From Panagrolaimus kolymaensis (lineage: Eukaryota; Nematoda; Chromadorea; Rhabditida; Panagrolaimidae), in the NCBI GenBank assembly GCA_028622995.1, contig JAJQJQ010000014.1, positions 558,001 to 622,000 on the forward strand: 64,000 nucleotides of DNA, written 5' to 3'. The notes under the pieces were generated by a model, which searched no databases, was not told where the DNA came from, and saw only the letters and a list, made by a program, of their open reading frames with translations. Positions 1 through 11,965 of the stretch are shown here, one piece after another; position 1 is the stretch's first letter; every line of letters starts with the position of its first letter. Position numbers and translations under genes: made by a program.

Positions 1-457
1 TATAAACAAGAGAAGAAGAAACAAAGCAAAAATAACTCGATTTTATAGTGCCATAAATTATTTTCTAATTTTTTCATAAGTTTATAACAAACTTAATCAT
101 CAGCATTGATGGCAACAGGTGAAGCACAAAAGCTTGGATAAACTTTACTTTTAGAAAGTTAGGAAATTTTTCTTTTTTCTTTTCTGGACATCTGACACAT
201 TTAAATAACTTTCCGTTATGCAGTAAAGTTCAATGTCATTTGTTAAATTGGAGGGAGACGATAAAAATTTTTTTTTGTGGTAATAAAAATTCACTAAACA
301 TGAGACATTTTTTGGATAAGCTTTTTCAAATAAATTTATTTGTTGATAAAAAAATTTCATAAAAATAAAAAAGCAAAAATAATCAAAGAAAATTCAACGA
401 AATAATATAAATTTTGCAACAACAAAAGACAACAAAACAATGAGAGATATTCTTTTA
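1..457. other. Left edge, no gene supported
   Basis: AT-rich sequence downstream of the minus-strand eIF6 gene. A short minus-strand frame at 151-360 is Lys/Phe-rich and has no recognisable motif. Nothing else is supported. Confidence 0.5.
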
Positions 458-1305
458 CTAGAGCATACTTTCAATAAGAGAATCACGTAAATCACTTGAA
501 ATTTCTGTGGGAACACGATTTCCTAATTTAAAGATGGATTCAACGACTGAAAGTTCAGATGAGGTTGTATCAAGTCCAGTGAAGGCAATCCAATCATTTG
601 TAGCAAGTCCAGCACCAATCAATTCTGAACCTCTATTAATTGTTCCAGCAACCACAGGGACTTGCAAAAGGGAAGCAATTTCTTTTTGAGTTTCAACTGG
701 GGTTTTGGCAGCTACAAGACAACCTTGGGAAGAAAGGGCAGCATATGAACCGACCTAAAAAAAAGTTTGATTTGATAAAGATAAATGAATAAAATCAAAG
801 ATGTATTACCAAAGCATGTGTTCCAAGTGAAACACGAAAAACTTCAACCTTTAAAACTTCTTTCAAAGCTTGTTCGGTTTCTTTACTAATATCTGCATGA
901 ACTAAAGCAACATAATCATTGGTTGCAATAACATTTCCAAGAGCTGAAAGGCGTTCATCCACACGACGAACTGCTACTTCAGTGGGTAGCTTTTCTCTTA
1001 AATGTTGGAGCTCTTGATCGGTTGTAGCATTGGGAACGAGAAGACCATGGCGATTACCAACGGTGACGCGTCCAACAATGCGGGTGCCAGCAATGGAGCA
1101 ATGAATTACGGGTATAACATCAGCAAGTTCACCTTCAACAATACTAAAAGAGAAACTCATCATAGAATTTTGGGGAAAAAAGATAAAATCAAAATTACTT
1201 GTAAAAGTTATCAGATGAACCTAAACCAACAAGACAATATGTGTTTGTAAGTTTACAAAATACTCCAACTTCATTACTTGCTTCAAATTGACATCTAAGA
1301 GCCAT
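458..1305 (-). CDS. eif6: Eukaryotic translation initiation factor 6 (eIF6)
   Basis: eIF6 binds the 60S ribosomal subunit, prevents premature joining to 40S and acts in nucleolar 60S biogenesis. Three exons read on the minus strand, 1305-1199, 1143-810 and 754-458, are in phase and give 245 residues, the same length as the human protein. Family-diagnostic stretches are visible: [12 protein letters not shown] near the N-terminus, [36 protein letters not shown], then [16 protein letters not shown] and [15 protein letters not shown] in the last exon. The chosen start (MALRCQFE) matches the conserved family start. An in-frame ATG 13 codons upstream would add a short extension, but it lies beside a TCTTACAG sequence that looks like a cis- or trans-splice acceptor. 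Both introns are about 55 bp. Confidence 0.97.
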
Positions 1306-3625
1306 TGCGAGGGGATCAAAATATTCGTAACTGTAAGATGACATGATTAAATAAAAGTTTAAGAGTCAAATATAAAGAAAAACGATAAATATATACAAAC
1401 AGGGAAAAAAAGGTTACGCAAGATTGCACAATAGCAAAAATATTGGTTATCCTTGTGCAATATTTTGCTTTCAGAAGATTGAATTAAAATTGTTAAGTCA
1501 GTCTAATGAATTAACTGTTAAGAAAAATAAAAAGCCAAAAAAGAGAAAAGGTTTTATATGTATCTTAAAAAAATGAAAGAGTAATTTTGAAAGGATCTTA
1601 GGAAAGAAGATTTCATATGAAATTTTTGTGAAAAGCTTTCCAAATGAAACTTTGATTTTTTTGGGTAAAGCTAAAAGAGAAAGCATGATAACCTAAAAAT
1701 GCTACGAATACAATCCAATTTGGATTTTTAAAAATTAAAAGATTTAATAAGCTTGCTAACTAAAATAATTGCAAAAAACTAAAGAAAGAAATTCAGATAT
1801 ATATTTTTTATAATTGAACCTCGCAAAACAATGTACGTATTCGCGTTAAGAATTATTCAATTTTCATAATGTTTGGAAGTTGGGAAAGTTTTTCGTCAGC
1901 AAAAAAAAATAAAAGATTGTCTGTCTCCTCAAAAAAAGTAAAAGAAACAAAAAATAATTCCATATTATTTTCTAAAAATTATTTTTATAATTGGAATTAA
2001 TCGAGGTTTCATAATTATAAATAAGAAAAAAAATCTGATGATAAAGAAAAATTTTAGTGATAGCAAATGAGAACAAGAATGGAAGTAAAAATAAAATTTG
2101 TTTTTGTTTTACCAATAAAAAAGAAGATAAAATTCAAGGGTGATAGTGGTGAGCCTCTGAGAATACCTAATAAACAAAAAAATGCTATGAGCTAAAGGAA
2201 AAAACAAAATCAAAAAGAATGGGATCAATAAAATATCGATTTGCAATCATCAGAAAATGATAAAAAGCTTTTATTGAAATATTAATATTTTTTTGAATTA
2301 AAATTTGCTTTCAGCCACCTCGTTGGAGGATTGAATCGAAACAAATTTAAAGAAACAAAAAAATTAAATGCAGCCAAATAAATGAAACAAAATAAATAAC
2401 CTAAACAACCAAAAAGTAAGGATCTAAAGAGATATAAATGTTATGGTTAGAAGCAACAGAAATTTAACCGGTAAAAAAGTAGACAAAACATTTATAGTTT
2501 GATAACTTAAACAAAAAATAATAATAAAGAAAACGGAATGGCAAAGTTTCTTTTGTGTTTGAGGGTTTGTGAATTGGTAAACATGAAAAAATCAATGCTT
2601 TGTTTGATTTATTTTTTGTTATTGCCATCATTGGTTCAGGAGAAACTATCAAGCCATAGTTAATTTGCTTCTTGGATAATAAAAGAAATTGCGGGCTGGT
2701 TTAATCTTTTGTTCTCAACCCTTAAACAATTCACAAAAAAAGGACAATGTGAAATAGGTCCAATAATTGCAAATTGCAATGACCAAGTTAGTGTTCATCG
2801 TTTTGTTGTTTGTTTGATTGATTGTAATTCACGTTGCATGATTATAATAAAGTCCTAACAAATAAGAAACCTTTGGATTAAAGCTCAAAAAATGGTTGTT
2901 TATTTGCTTTTGATAATATTGCAACTTCCATGCCTCATACATAAAAATCCGTTTTTGAAATTTTTGTAAAGAAATAGCAAAACATAAATAATACCACCAA
3001 TCCCTCCGATAAAACCATTATCAAATAAAACACACTATGCTTATGAAGATGGGCATGAAAAAAAAGAAACAAAGATAACCGAAAATATGGCTCTTTGTTT
3101 GCAAAAAAAAAAACGTTTAACAATAATATCGTTTTATGGAATAATATTATGCTAATGTTTACTAAAGTATTGTCTAAAATAAGCAATTTTATTGTTATGC
3201 ATCAAAAACAAATGCAACTACCGTAAAGCAATGATACCTCCAACTATGAACCTTCTAAAAACAACCAAAATGAAGACCTTTTAGTTTATCATAAAGGAGA
3301 TGCACCTTATAGCCTACAAAAGCAGTATAGCTAAAAGTAAGGAGTTAAAAATATTTTCATGGAAAAAATAAGCCACAATCATAAAACATTGAATCAAGCA
3401 ACAAAAAATTAGTTTGAAGTAATTGAAAAAAACCATTCATTCTCGAAAATTCGATGGAACACGCTTTTGTGAATGTTGTGTGAACGAATGCCAAAGTAAG
3501 AAAAAATTTTCATTCTCCATTTTTCATTTTCATTTTCAAGTTCATCTTCTTCGATTGATTCATCGAAATTCGTTTATCAGTAATACTTTGCTCAACGTTG
3601 CTGTTGCTTGAATAACGTTTCAAAG
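1306..3625. other. Gene-free AT-rich stretch between divergent genes
   Basis: This 2.3-kb stretch separates the start of eIF6 (minus) from the start of the kinase gene (plus). It holds only short low-complexity frames with Lys/Phe/Asn bias and no splice-consistent exon chain that I could assemble. It should contain the promoters of both genes. No clear TATA box or repeat was seen. Confidence 0.6.
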
Positions 3626-4625
3626 ATGTCGTCGAATGATGAATATTTAATTCGTTATTTCAATTCCAACTTCAAGATCTTTGTTGGTGAAGGTAAGCAT
3701 TCATTTTTAATCTCTCTTTAATCCATCAAAATTTTTTTTAGGTAGCTTCGGTTCTGTTACAAAGTCTAAAACGTTTGCTGCGAAGAGACAACCAATGAAT
3801 AGATATGCTAGATTGGAACTAAAGCTGCTTCAAACTGTTCGTCATGATAATGTTGTTCGTTATTTACGTCATTTTGAAATGGACAATGATTTGGTGATCA
3901 TTATGGAGCTAGCGAAAGAACCGTTATATTTTTGGATTGGTCGTAATAGTCCTGTTTACGACAGAAATGCATTTTTGAATATTGCTCATCAACTTGCATC
4001 TGGTATGGCTGCAATTCATGAAGCTGGTTTCATTCATCGTGATCTGACTCCAAGAAATGTCTTGGTTAACGGCGGTCAAATCAAAATTTGTGATTTTGGC
4101 CTTTCTATTGAAACTTCTTTATGCAAAGCTAATGACAGAGTATGTTTAGTTTTCTTCAAAATTACGATCTTATTGTTAAATTTTAGGTTGGAACGTATCA
4201 ATATACAGCTCCTGAAGTGCTTATCGGTGAACCATATAATGCTAAAGTTGATGTTTGGAGCTATGGATGCATCATGAATTATGTGGCGACTTCAAAATGT
4301 CTCTTCTCTGAAGACAAAAGACATGTAGCAATCTTGAAAGAAATTGGTAATACCATTGGTTACAATCCTGATCTTGGTGAACGTGTTGTTAAAACTATTG
4401 GTTCTAGTTACCTTGCCAAGCAATTTCCTTATCGAAGCTCTTCTCTTGAAATTGCAGATGTTCTTGGAGACGATGTTTACAGAATTATCATGCTTGTAAG
4501 TTTTTTTCCTTTCCTTTTTTTCACTAGTAATCTCTTCACTTTTATAGGGCTGCCTTGAAACTGACCAAAAAGATCGACTTGATTCTAAAGAACTTGTGAA
4601 ATGTCTTGAATCTGCATGGTCTTAA
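3626..4625 (+). CDS. Small protein kinase, kinase domain only
   Basis: Four exons (3626-3692, 3742-4139, 4187-4495, 4548-4625) are in phase and give 283 residues, little more than a kinase domain. Visible motifs in order: glycine loop GEGSFGSV, an ATP-binding Lys in FAAKRQ, catalytic loop HRDLTPRN, metal-binding DFGLS, then GTYQYTAPE and DVWSYGC. All key catalytic residues are present, so it is probably active. The catalytic loop has Thr instead of the Lys usual in Ser/Thr kinases (HRDLKPxN) and an Arg before the Asn, which resembles tyrosine-kinase-like groups, but the activation-segment GTYQYTAPE favours Ser/Thr specificity. I cannot place it in a subfamily. The start, ATG followed by TCG TCG, is followed immediately by the glycine loop, so the protein has no regulatory N-terminus. 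An AATAAA follows about 100 bp after the stop. Confidence 0.88.
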
Positions 4626-5264
4626 TTCAACACAAGAAAATGAAATTTGTTTATTATTGTTTTACCTTTCAGTTTAAATGTTTCGTTTTTTTGTTTGTTT
4701 GTTTTAAATGTAAAAATTTTGTTTTTTAATAAATACAGTTTAAAGAGAGATGTTTGTTTTGAAGTTTCTTCATTTTGTTTGCATAAAGCGATTTGATTAG
4801 ATAGATTTCTTTTCGTTGTTTGGTTTTAAGTTTTAAAGCGTTTCACACTACTGTATGATAATACATTTGTGAATCATACTTGGTTCATGTCATTCTTTGA
4901 CAATGAAGACAAACTCTATTAGTAGCTTTAAAACTAATCCTCATTTTGATGTTTTCGAAGATAGGAAAATCAAAAGAAGTAAAGAATATCGAAGCTGCAG
5001 CAGCTTTCCCTTCCTCAAACTTTTTTTATTTTGATGCATGATTGAAAGCTTCAAATTCCCGCTGAATCAAGCAACGAAAAACCTTATTTTTTGCCGTAAA
5101 TTTTTTTCATTCTCCTCTTCCACCTTTTTTTAGTTTTCTTCTTTCTTTCTTTCTTCATCGTCGAAACATTTTGCGTTCACTTCATTCATCTGTATTCAAT
5201 TTTATTGCGTTTTATGTAACTTTATCTTATATTTTTCTTTATTTTCAGGTTAACCTTAATAATT
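4626..5264. other. Intergenic, 3' end of kinase gene and 5' flank of NYN gene
   Basis: Contains an AATAAA polyadenylation signal near 4728. An ATTTTCAG at 5241-5248, 16 bp before the next start codon, could be a 5'-UTR intron acceptor or a spliced-leader addition site. No coding region is seen between the two genes. Confidence 0.5.
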
Positions 5265-6426
5265 ATGGCAAGTAGGAATCATCTGGAATCCTTTGTAATT
5301 TTGTACAACGAAGAAGAAGAAGAAATCGAAGATGATGATGAAAATGTCAGTCAAAAACTTGAACCTGAAGATAAAAAAGAAGATGAAAAAGAAGTTGAAA
5401 AAGAAGAATGTGAAGAAGCTTCTCCTGTGTACTTGCCAGAATTTATTCCAAAAGGTTGCTCTCGTCGTTTAATTCTTATTGATGGTTTCAATATGATGCA
5501 TGCTGGTCGAAACATACTTCCTGATAGTAACAATCCTTTGATCGTTGATGAGTACGTTTATTCTTTTGATTGACTAACTAACTAACTTACTGTAAGCCTG
5601 ATTTTTTAGAAGAATGAATCCATTGATTTTGGTACCGCTGGTTTTGAACTTTGTTAAGCATGACTGGAATGTTCGCGTTGTTTTAAGAAATATGCCACCT
5701 GATGATCGATGCTCAAATTCATACATTCTTCGAGTACGTTTTAAACTTAACTTTATTTATGTGATAGTTAATCCTTATGCTTTTTAAGGTTCTTGAAAAC
5801 ATTGGCCTTGTTCATTATCCTGAAGAAGATGACGTCGAACAAGATGATTTACATATGCTTAAAATGGCAAGAGAATATGGTGCCATCATTATTACAAATG
5901 ATCAATTTCGAAATCATGTTGAATATGCTAAAGAAGCAGAAGAAAATTGCCTCGAATATGAAGTTATCAAGAATGCAAGTTACTCGATTGAATCTCTAAA
6001 AAAGCGTCTAGCCTTTAAGAAAACTATTGCTTTACATGATGATTGGAGTGAGTTTTCTTACTGTTTGCTTTATATCACTGTTATTAATTGGTTTCTTTTT
6101 TAGGAATTTGTATCTCATCTCAAGATCAACCTGACTACAATCGAGTTCTGAAGTCACAAAAACAATTTGAATTGGATTATTGTCATCTTATGTTGCATTT
6201 AACTCTTCTGGAGTTATATGTTTATTCACTCATGCGATATATTTACAATTATGGCCTTCCATCTCAACCTGATTTTCTTCATTATTATATGGTTTCATTT
6301 CCCATGGTATGGGAAGATTTTTATCAACATTATCGTGATTACAAAGAAGAAGTTGAACGCAGAGCTCGAAGTGGTAGAATTCTTTCCATTAAAGCACCTG
6401 AAGGCAAACCAGATGAATATGTATGA
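5265..6426 (+). CDS. NYN-domain endoribonuclease, Zc3h12a/Regnase-like
   Basis: Four exons (5265-5551, 5610-5733, 5789-6047, 6104-6426) in phase give 330 residues. Residues 15-52 are an acidic Glu/Lys-rich stretch. From about residue 68 the sequence fits the RNase domain of the Zc3h12a/MCPIP/Regnase group: LILIDGFNMMHAGR (first catalytic Asp 73), an acidic EQDDLHM segment near 155 and IIITNDQFRNH near 170-180, matching the family SNDxFRD signature. These acidic residues would bind the metal ion for endonucleolytic RNA cleavage, and the family targets stem-loops in mRNA 3'UTRs. No CCCH zinc finger follows the domain, unlike vertebrate Regnase-1. The C-terminal part from about 220 is helical, rich in Tyr and His, and unrecognised. 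The third exon uses an unusual TTTTTAAG acceptor, but phase and domain continuity support it. Confidence 0.82.
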
Positions 6427-7400
6427 CAAATAATATGGAAAAGAAAAATGTATGGATTCAACCATCAAGAGATTTTGCTTATTCTGGATCTCATTTAGTC
6501 TCTTTGTATTTTCTTATGCTTGTTTTGTGTACTTTTTGTGTGTGTTTGTAATAAAGTTTCATCATTTTTTGTTGTTGTATTTCTTGTTTTTTTTTTTGTC
6601 GTCATGATGGATACCATGTTATTTAGTTAGAAATTTCATTAACTTAGTATTCTAACTAAGAGACAAGAGAACATTAATGTTTGCCATAATCTGCAATATG
6701 AAAATTGAGAGTTAAAAACTATCTTAGAACCATGCCTTCCTTTAATTTTGTTTACTTATTCCGATCTTCACGTTGCGGTAAATATTTATGAAACCCTTTA
6801 ACAGTAAAACAACATAAAAATGCTGAATAAAACACAGCTGAAAACATGTGGATGGCTATCAGCTTGATTTCATTGACAATTAGAGATTGCTGAATGGTTT
6901 TTAGTGATTCCTTCAAAATTGTTTGAGTCTTTTATAACGTTCAGACAGAAAATCGGTTGGATTTGCTTTCCACTCTTACTAATACTAATCACCGCAACAA
7001 CTCAGGAAAGATGCTGAAATGAATGTTAGCTTGTCATGATTGTTCTATTGCATATCTCAATATGTTTATAAGCAATAAAAGTGATCGCAACTTTTGTTAA
7101 TACCTAGTAGTTTCTGCAATACCTCCATCACAATTACGATAAGATTATGGAGACCGTTCTTTCAAAACCTCTTCCAATGCTTGCAAAGGCATATGTACAA
7201 CAACAAAAAGTCAATTATTTATTATCTTATTAAACATATAAAGTTACAGTCAATTAAACAAAAATAACATTAAAAAAAAAGCTAATTAACAATCTAAAAT
7301 AGCCTAAAGAGACAAAAGTACATAAACATAACTTGAAACAATAGATTGAAAGATTGAACACAAGATGAACCATATTCAGTCAGAAGAACCAGGAACATAG
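6427..7400. other. Intergenic between convergent genes
   Basis: Holds an AATAAA near 6551 for the plus-strand NYN gene and the 3' flank of the minus-strand repeat protein. No coding region or structured repeat is supported. Confidence 0.55.
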
Positions 7401-8140
7401 TTATAGCCGAAGAGGCTTTGGAGGAAGATCAGGACGTTCGAATGGACGACGATAGTATGGTTTCTGAAAAACAAATGATTTAGAATGAACACAAGTTAAA
7501 AAGATGTTTACCTTTGGTGCCCATGTGATCTTATCCCAATTTTCTTGATGTTCACGCCGCTTTTCAGGAGTATGAAGTGCATCCATAGTACGAACAATTC
7601 TATCAGGAGTGTTGTTGTTGTAAACGACCGATTCTTCATCTTCAAACAAGTTCTCAGCTGTTCTTAATTGAGGTGAATATTCCTGAAGAGATGAGACGTG
7701 AATATTATGTTCAAAGCGTCTTGGTGACATTGATATTGTTGCTTCAGCTTCTTGAGTAACATCCATAATATCTTCGATACGAATTGAACGTTGAGCAGGA
7801 CGTTCGAAAGGACGACGATAGAATGGTTTCTGGAAAACAAATGATTAAGAATGAAAAAAAGATGAGAAAGTTAAAAGATGTTTACTTTTGGTGCCCATGT
7901 GATCTTATCCCAATTTTCATGATGTCCATGTCGCTTTTCAGGAGTATGAAGTGCATCCATAGCACGAGCAATTCTATCAGGAGTTTTGTTGTTGTAAGCG
8001 ACCGATCCTTCATCTTCAAACAAGTTCTCAGCTATTCTTGATTGAGGTGAATATACGCGACGAGATGAGACACGAATATTCTGTTCAAAGCGTCTAGGCG
8101 ACATTGATATTGTTGCTTCAGGTTGTTGAGTAGCAGCCAT
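7401..8140 (-). CDS. Unrecognised protein with two tandem ~95-residue repeats
   Basis: Three exons on the minus strand (8140-7886, 7829-7512, 7463-7401) are in phase and give 211 residues. The protein is an internal duplication. Repeat 1 starts after MAATQQ and repeat 2 after MDVTQEAE, both continuing with ATISMSPRRFE, then NLFEDE, TPDRI, MDALHTPEKR, ENWDKITWAPK and, after an intron at the same position in each repeat, KPFYRRPFERP or KPYYRRPFERP. The intron sequences are also similar, so the duplication copied an exon-intron-exon block. No family is recognised. The conserved SPRR, TPDR and TPEKR motifs are possible proline-directed phosphorylation sites. The protein lacks a signal peptide and membrane segments. 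A longer upstream reading frame to 8302 is hydrophobic and low-complexity and was not used. Confidence 0.75.
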
Positions 8141-8616
8141 GATTGAAAGATATCCAAAGGTAATGAAGAAGAAAACGTAATACCGATGAAAGAAGAATGA
8201 AAGAAGAGAAGATGAACGTTGTTCAACAAAAATGCTTGAAGCAATGAATGAAAATGAAAAGGAAAGCGAAGCACAATAAGCGAGCCCATTCATTTTTCTC
8301 ACCTTTGCGTGTCGAGAGAAGCATGTCTTTCAAATTTGAATAACCTTTTCATTGAAACTTCAAATTTGCAAAAAATGTTGCTGATTCAAAATGGTTTTTT
8401 GCTTAGGCTTATTTTTGATTTCCTCTAAAAATCGTTACAACTTTCTGATGTCGCTGTTGTTAATCGATTGGATGATGAAAGCTTTTATTTTTGTTGTTAG
8501 CGATTTTTCGATGCTTTGGGTTCTAATTTACTTTTTGAGAATTACGATAATAACTTTATTGTTGTTATAAATCTTTCGCAAAAAAATTTAAAAATGTTTA
8601 TAAAATTCAATTTTAT
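8141..8616. other. 5' flank of the two-repeat gene
   Basis: AT-rich sequence upstream of the minus-strand two-repeat gene and downstream of the EF-hand remnant. No gene is seen. Confidence 0.5.
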
Positions 8617-9156
8617 CAATCAATCCATCCTTGTTTTTTATCCATATCAGTAAACCATTCGGAATCTTGTTCAAGGGTAGTTGCATTAGGACCATGTTGG
8701 GAAAGATAATCAAAGGCTTCCTATTTGGTAATAGCACCATCACCATCACCATCTTTATCCATTTCATAAAACTGATTTTTTGAATGGGTTAGTTGTCGTT
8801 TAGAAAATGATGCTTAAAAAATATAGCAACAATTTTAATAACTCATAAAAATTTTTTGCAGTGATGCTTGAATGGAAACTTACAACAAACTCTGCATTCG
8901 CCACCACATTTGCAGCAAAAGCTAAGAGAAAAAAAGGATTAAATAAAAGTTTTGGTAGCTATTAAGAAGCTTACATATTGCATGATCCTGTTGCACAACA
9001 ACTAAATACACTTGATTCTCAGAAGCAGCAAAATGCTTGAGACTTAATAAATTTCATTTAGTTGTTTGATTTTGTTGTCATTAACTTACAACATGAATCT
9101 TCATAACAAAAAGTGTATGTCAAAGCGGAAACAACGATGAGGGAAATACGTTTCAT
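8617..9156 (-). pseudogene. Decayed secreted EF-hand protein gene
   Basis: Reading the minus strand, an ATG at 9156 starts a signal-peptide-like segment (MKRISLIVVSALTYTFC) that ends at a GTAAGT donor. Two short Cys-rich exons follow (around 8994-8968 and 8923-8886, the latter reading FCCKCGGECRVC). A last exon then reads FYEMDKDGDGDGAITK, an almost perfect calcium-binding EF-hand loop, and later EWFTDMDKKQGWID before a stop at 8617-8619. The frame is interrupted by a TAG at 8721-8723 directly after the EF-hand loop, and the phases of the first and second exons do not match. I therefore read it as a pseudogene or a gene with an unrecognised extra intron. EF-hand proteins of this type bind calcium. 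Confidence 0.55.
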
Positions 9157-9631
9157 GTTGCTTCTAAAAAATTGCTTTACATTTGTAACAAAAAACAAAA
9201 ACCAAGATGAGTAAAAAAATTGGATGAATCCACAAAAATAAATTTCCTCGATATGCATCAAAGTCCTTGTAATAAAAGGAAATTGGTTTGATTCTCTGCT
9301 TGCTTTAAAAGCTTGTATGTTTGATTGGTTTAACAAAGCAATGATAACAAACGCTATGCTATTACCACAAAATGATGACCTTGATTATTAACCATTTGAT
9401 ACAGAAACATGAGCAAAGCCATTCATCTAATTTTCGAACAACTGTATCTAATTTGCCAAAGATTGATATAAAAAACATAATAACTAAAGCTGATTTTGGT
9501 CATTGTAAACAAACAAAAACAAAAAATACACAAAAACAAAATTTTTTACAATCATTTATTCAGCGAATACAAATTACAAAGAAAAGAATAATACATACAA
9601 AGATGAAATATTTAGCTAACATCAATGAGAA
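9157..9631. other. Intergenic, no gene
   Basis: AT-rich sequence between the EF-hand remnant and the 3' end of the SH2-kinase gene. A plus-strand frame at 9372-9650 is Lys/Gln/Thr-rich and overlaps the kinase 3' end. It is not considered coding. Confidence 0.5.
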
Positions 9632-11590
9632 TCAAGGAAGAGTAAAATAAGTTTCAACTAAGAATGGAGGCGGCGGAGATTTTTCACCAGGTGAAAGAAT
9701 TTTGAATAAGCCTTCGAAATCAGGTCGAATTTCTGTCTCTTGAGTAAAGCATAATACCATTACAGATTTGATAAGATCTGGAGTTCCTTCAGGAGCAGCC
9801 ATTGGTAATTCTTTTGATAAAATCTGAAAAGAAAGAGCAATTAAAAAGGATCATTCAAAGCAGCAAACTTACTTTTACTTTAGCTTCAGCATTGCTCATT
9901 CCAGGAAATGGATCAGTTTTGCAGTAAGTGAAGATTTCCCAAATCATAATACCAAAAGACCATACGTCAGATTTCTATAAAGATGATGATTAGAAAGCGA
10001 TAAAAGGATAAAAAGAAAACATACTGTTGAAAATTCTCCTTTGCTCAAAACTTCAGGCGCCAACCATTTAACAGGCATATTCTTGAGCTTATCCAATTTG
10101 AGAACATTTTGATCCGAGACGCTTAAACCAAAATCGCTAATTTTGACTTCATCATTTGGTCCAAGTAAGCAGTTTCGTGCAGCGATATCTGAAAAACAAC
10201 AATACAGTATGTTATGATAACTAACAATGAATGAGAAGGAAAACAATCATAGCAACAGAACTTGAAGTTATTTCACCGTCACCGAAAAATGATGCAAAGT
10301 TCAAACCATACCTCGATGGATAATCTAAAAAAGGAATAAGCAATTATCTGGATAAAATTTATGGATAAAACATACCTTCCTTGCAGCTAGATAATACATT
10401 CCACGACATCCACCAGTGACATAGTCGATTAATTTTTCTTTAGGTAATGTTGGATTGTCTTGTAGTTTGTTCTTTAAGCATCCATTAGCTGCAAGTTCGA
10501 GAATAATCTGCGATAAAGAACGATTAAAGATATGCATACAAATGAATAATATTACCATGATAGGTTCTTCTTGCACAGCCACGCCAATAAGTCGAACAAT
10601 GTTTGGATGCTAAAACGTGATAATAAAGAAGATGAACGATAGCATAAAGTTGAAAAACATACATCAAAACGTCGCATGAGTTTTGCTTCTTTCATAAATT
10701 CTGCTCGTTGTTTCTTGTTCAATGCTGCACCTTTGAGTTTTTTCACAGCGACATCGGTTGGATGTTGATCTTTGTCAAAGACTTTACCCATATGAACATC
10801 ACCAAATGCACCACCACCGAGCTTTTTGCCAACTTCTATGTGCTAAAAATGAATAGCATTAGGTTAATGAAGCAATAAACAATCAAAACAATATGGTCTT
10901 ATATGAATCAAGAATGGAAAAGTAAACTAACTTCATGAAGAATATAATATTCAGGTCTTACAACAGCTTTAATCAAAACAGCGCCATCACCTTGAATCGG
11001 GATCTTGGTTTCAATGTGCTCATCGATGAGTGCATTTAGAGTGGTTCTCTTCATATCTTTCAGCCACCATTTTCGATCTTTGTAGTTTAACAGAATATGA
11101 CGAACCCTTCCTTTGTTCATGACGGAGACAACATATCGAGACTTTCCATTGATATCAGTTTTCCTAACCAAGAAATCGCCTTCAGAGCTCAAAAGATCTG
11201 CCACTTCATCACGTGGGATCAAACCATGATACCAGTCATATTGGATCAATACTTTAGAGGTTTCATCTACCAAGCGTGTAAATATTGTTTCTGGACCATG
11301 TTCAGCAGTTTTGGTGTTGGTGTCTTGAGTTTTGGTTGTTTCTTCATCCGTAGTTCTTCGCTTCTTTCGATTCTTCAAAGTAGGGACTTCTTCTTTTGTT
11401 CCAACTTCTTTGGCTTTTTCTTGAGAAAGATCAATCTTTTTTGCTTTCCGTGCTGATTTGTTCTTTCTTCTAAAAAATGAAAGCATTTAATGTGAACATC
11501 AAACATACAACAGCAACACAAAAGCGAATAAAGAAGGTTTGTAAATGAAAGCAATAAAGAAAGCAAGCAAACATACTTAACAAACGACAT
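9632..11590 (-). CDS. SH2-domain non-receptor tyrosine kinase, Fes/Fer type
   Basis: Nine exons on the minus strand, all in phase: 11590-11577, 11469-10932, 10842-10663, 10609-10556, 10507-10376, 10324-10312, 10188-10025, 9974-9873 and 9823-9632, giving 462 residues. Residues 1-80 are Lys/Glu/Thr-rich and basic. An SH2 domain starts at WYHGLIPR (Trp 84) and includes GDFLVRKT with the phosphotyrosine-binding Arg. The kinase domain follows directly, with KLGGGAFGDV, ATP-binding VAVKK, catalytic HRDIAARN, DFGLS, PVKWLAPE and SDVWSFG. HRDxAARN and KWLAPE identify a tyrosine kinase. The SH2-kinase order without an SH3 or F-BAR domain is the architecture of the expanded nematode Fes/Fer-related group. 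Exon 1 (14 nt) and exon 6 (13 nt) are microexons. The C-terminus ends with a proline run (SPPPPFLVE). Confidence 0.93.
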
Positions 11591-11965
11591 GATGATGATG
11601 ATGAAGTTGGAGTTTGAAGAGTTCTTCTTTTTTTCTATTGATTTGTTTCGCCGAATTTTTGACACAGGAGCAGAAGAGAACGTCGTCGACCTTCTTTCAC
11701 TGACGAATGATCGAACAAATGACTGACTGATTTGTTTTCAACAAAAAATGAAGCAAACAATTTTTAGGCTGAAAAATCATTCAAATTTTTGCAAAACTTC
11801 TGTGTAAGAGAATTTTTTGTTTGAAAGAGTTTGATTTTGCACGCATGTTTTTTTTTTGTCGGAGCACAAAAAATATGTAAAAATTATGCTTTACAAATTA
11901 TCAAATTTTAGTTAGGCCATCAAACTACTTTTTTTTTCTCGGGCTTCTAAAAATCTTTTTTTAAA
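11591..11965. other. 5' flank of the SH2-kinase gene
   Basis: AT-rich sequence between the kinase start codon and the left palindrome arm. No further exon is seen. Confidence 0.5.

Noticed and set aside
2464..2652. Minus-strand 62-codon frame starting MIVSPEPMM
   Set aside because: No family match, no splice-consistent neighbours and no codon signal beyond local composition.
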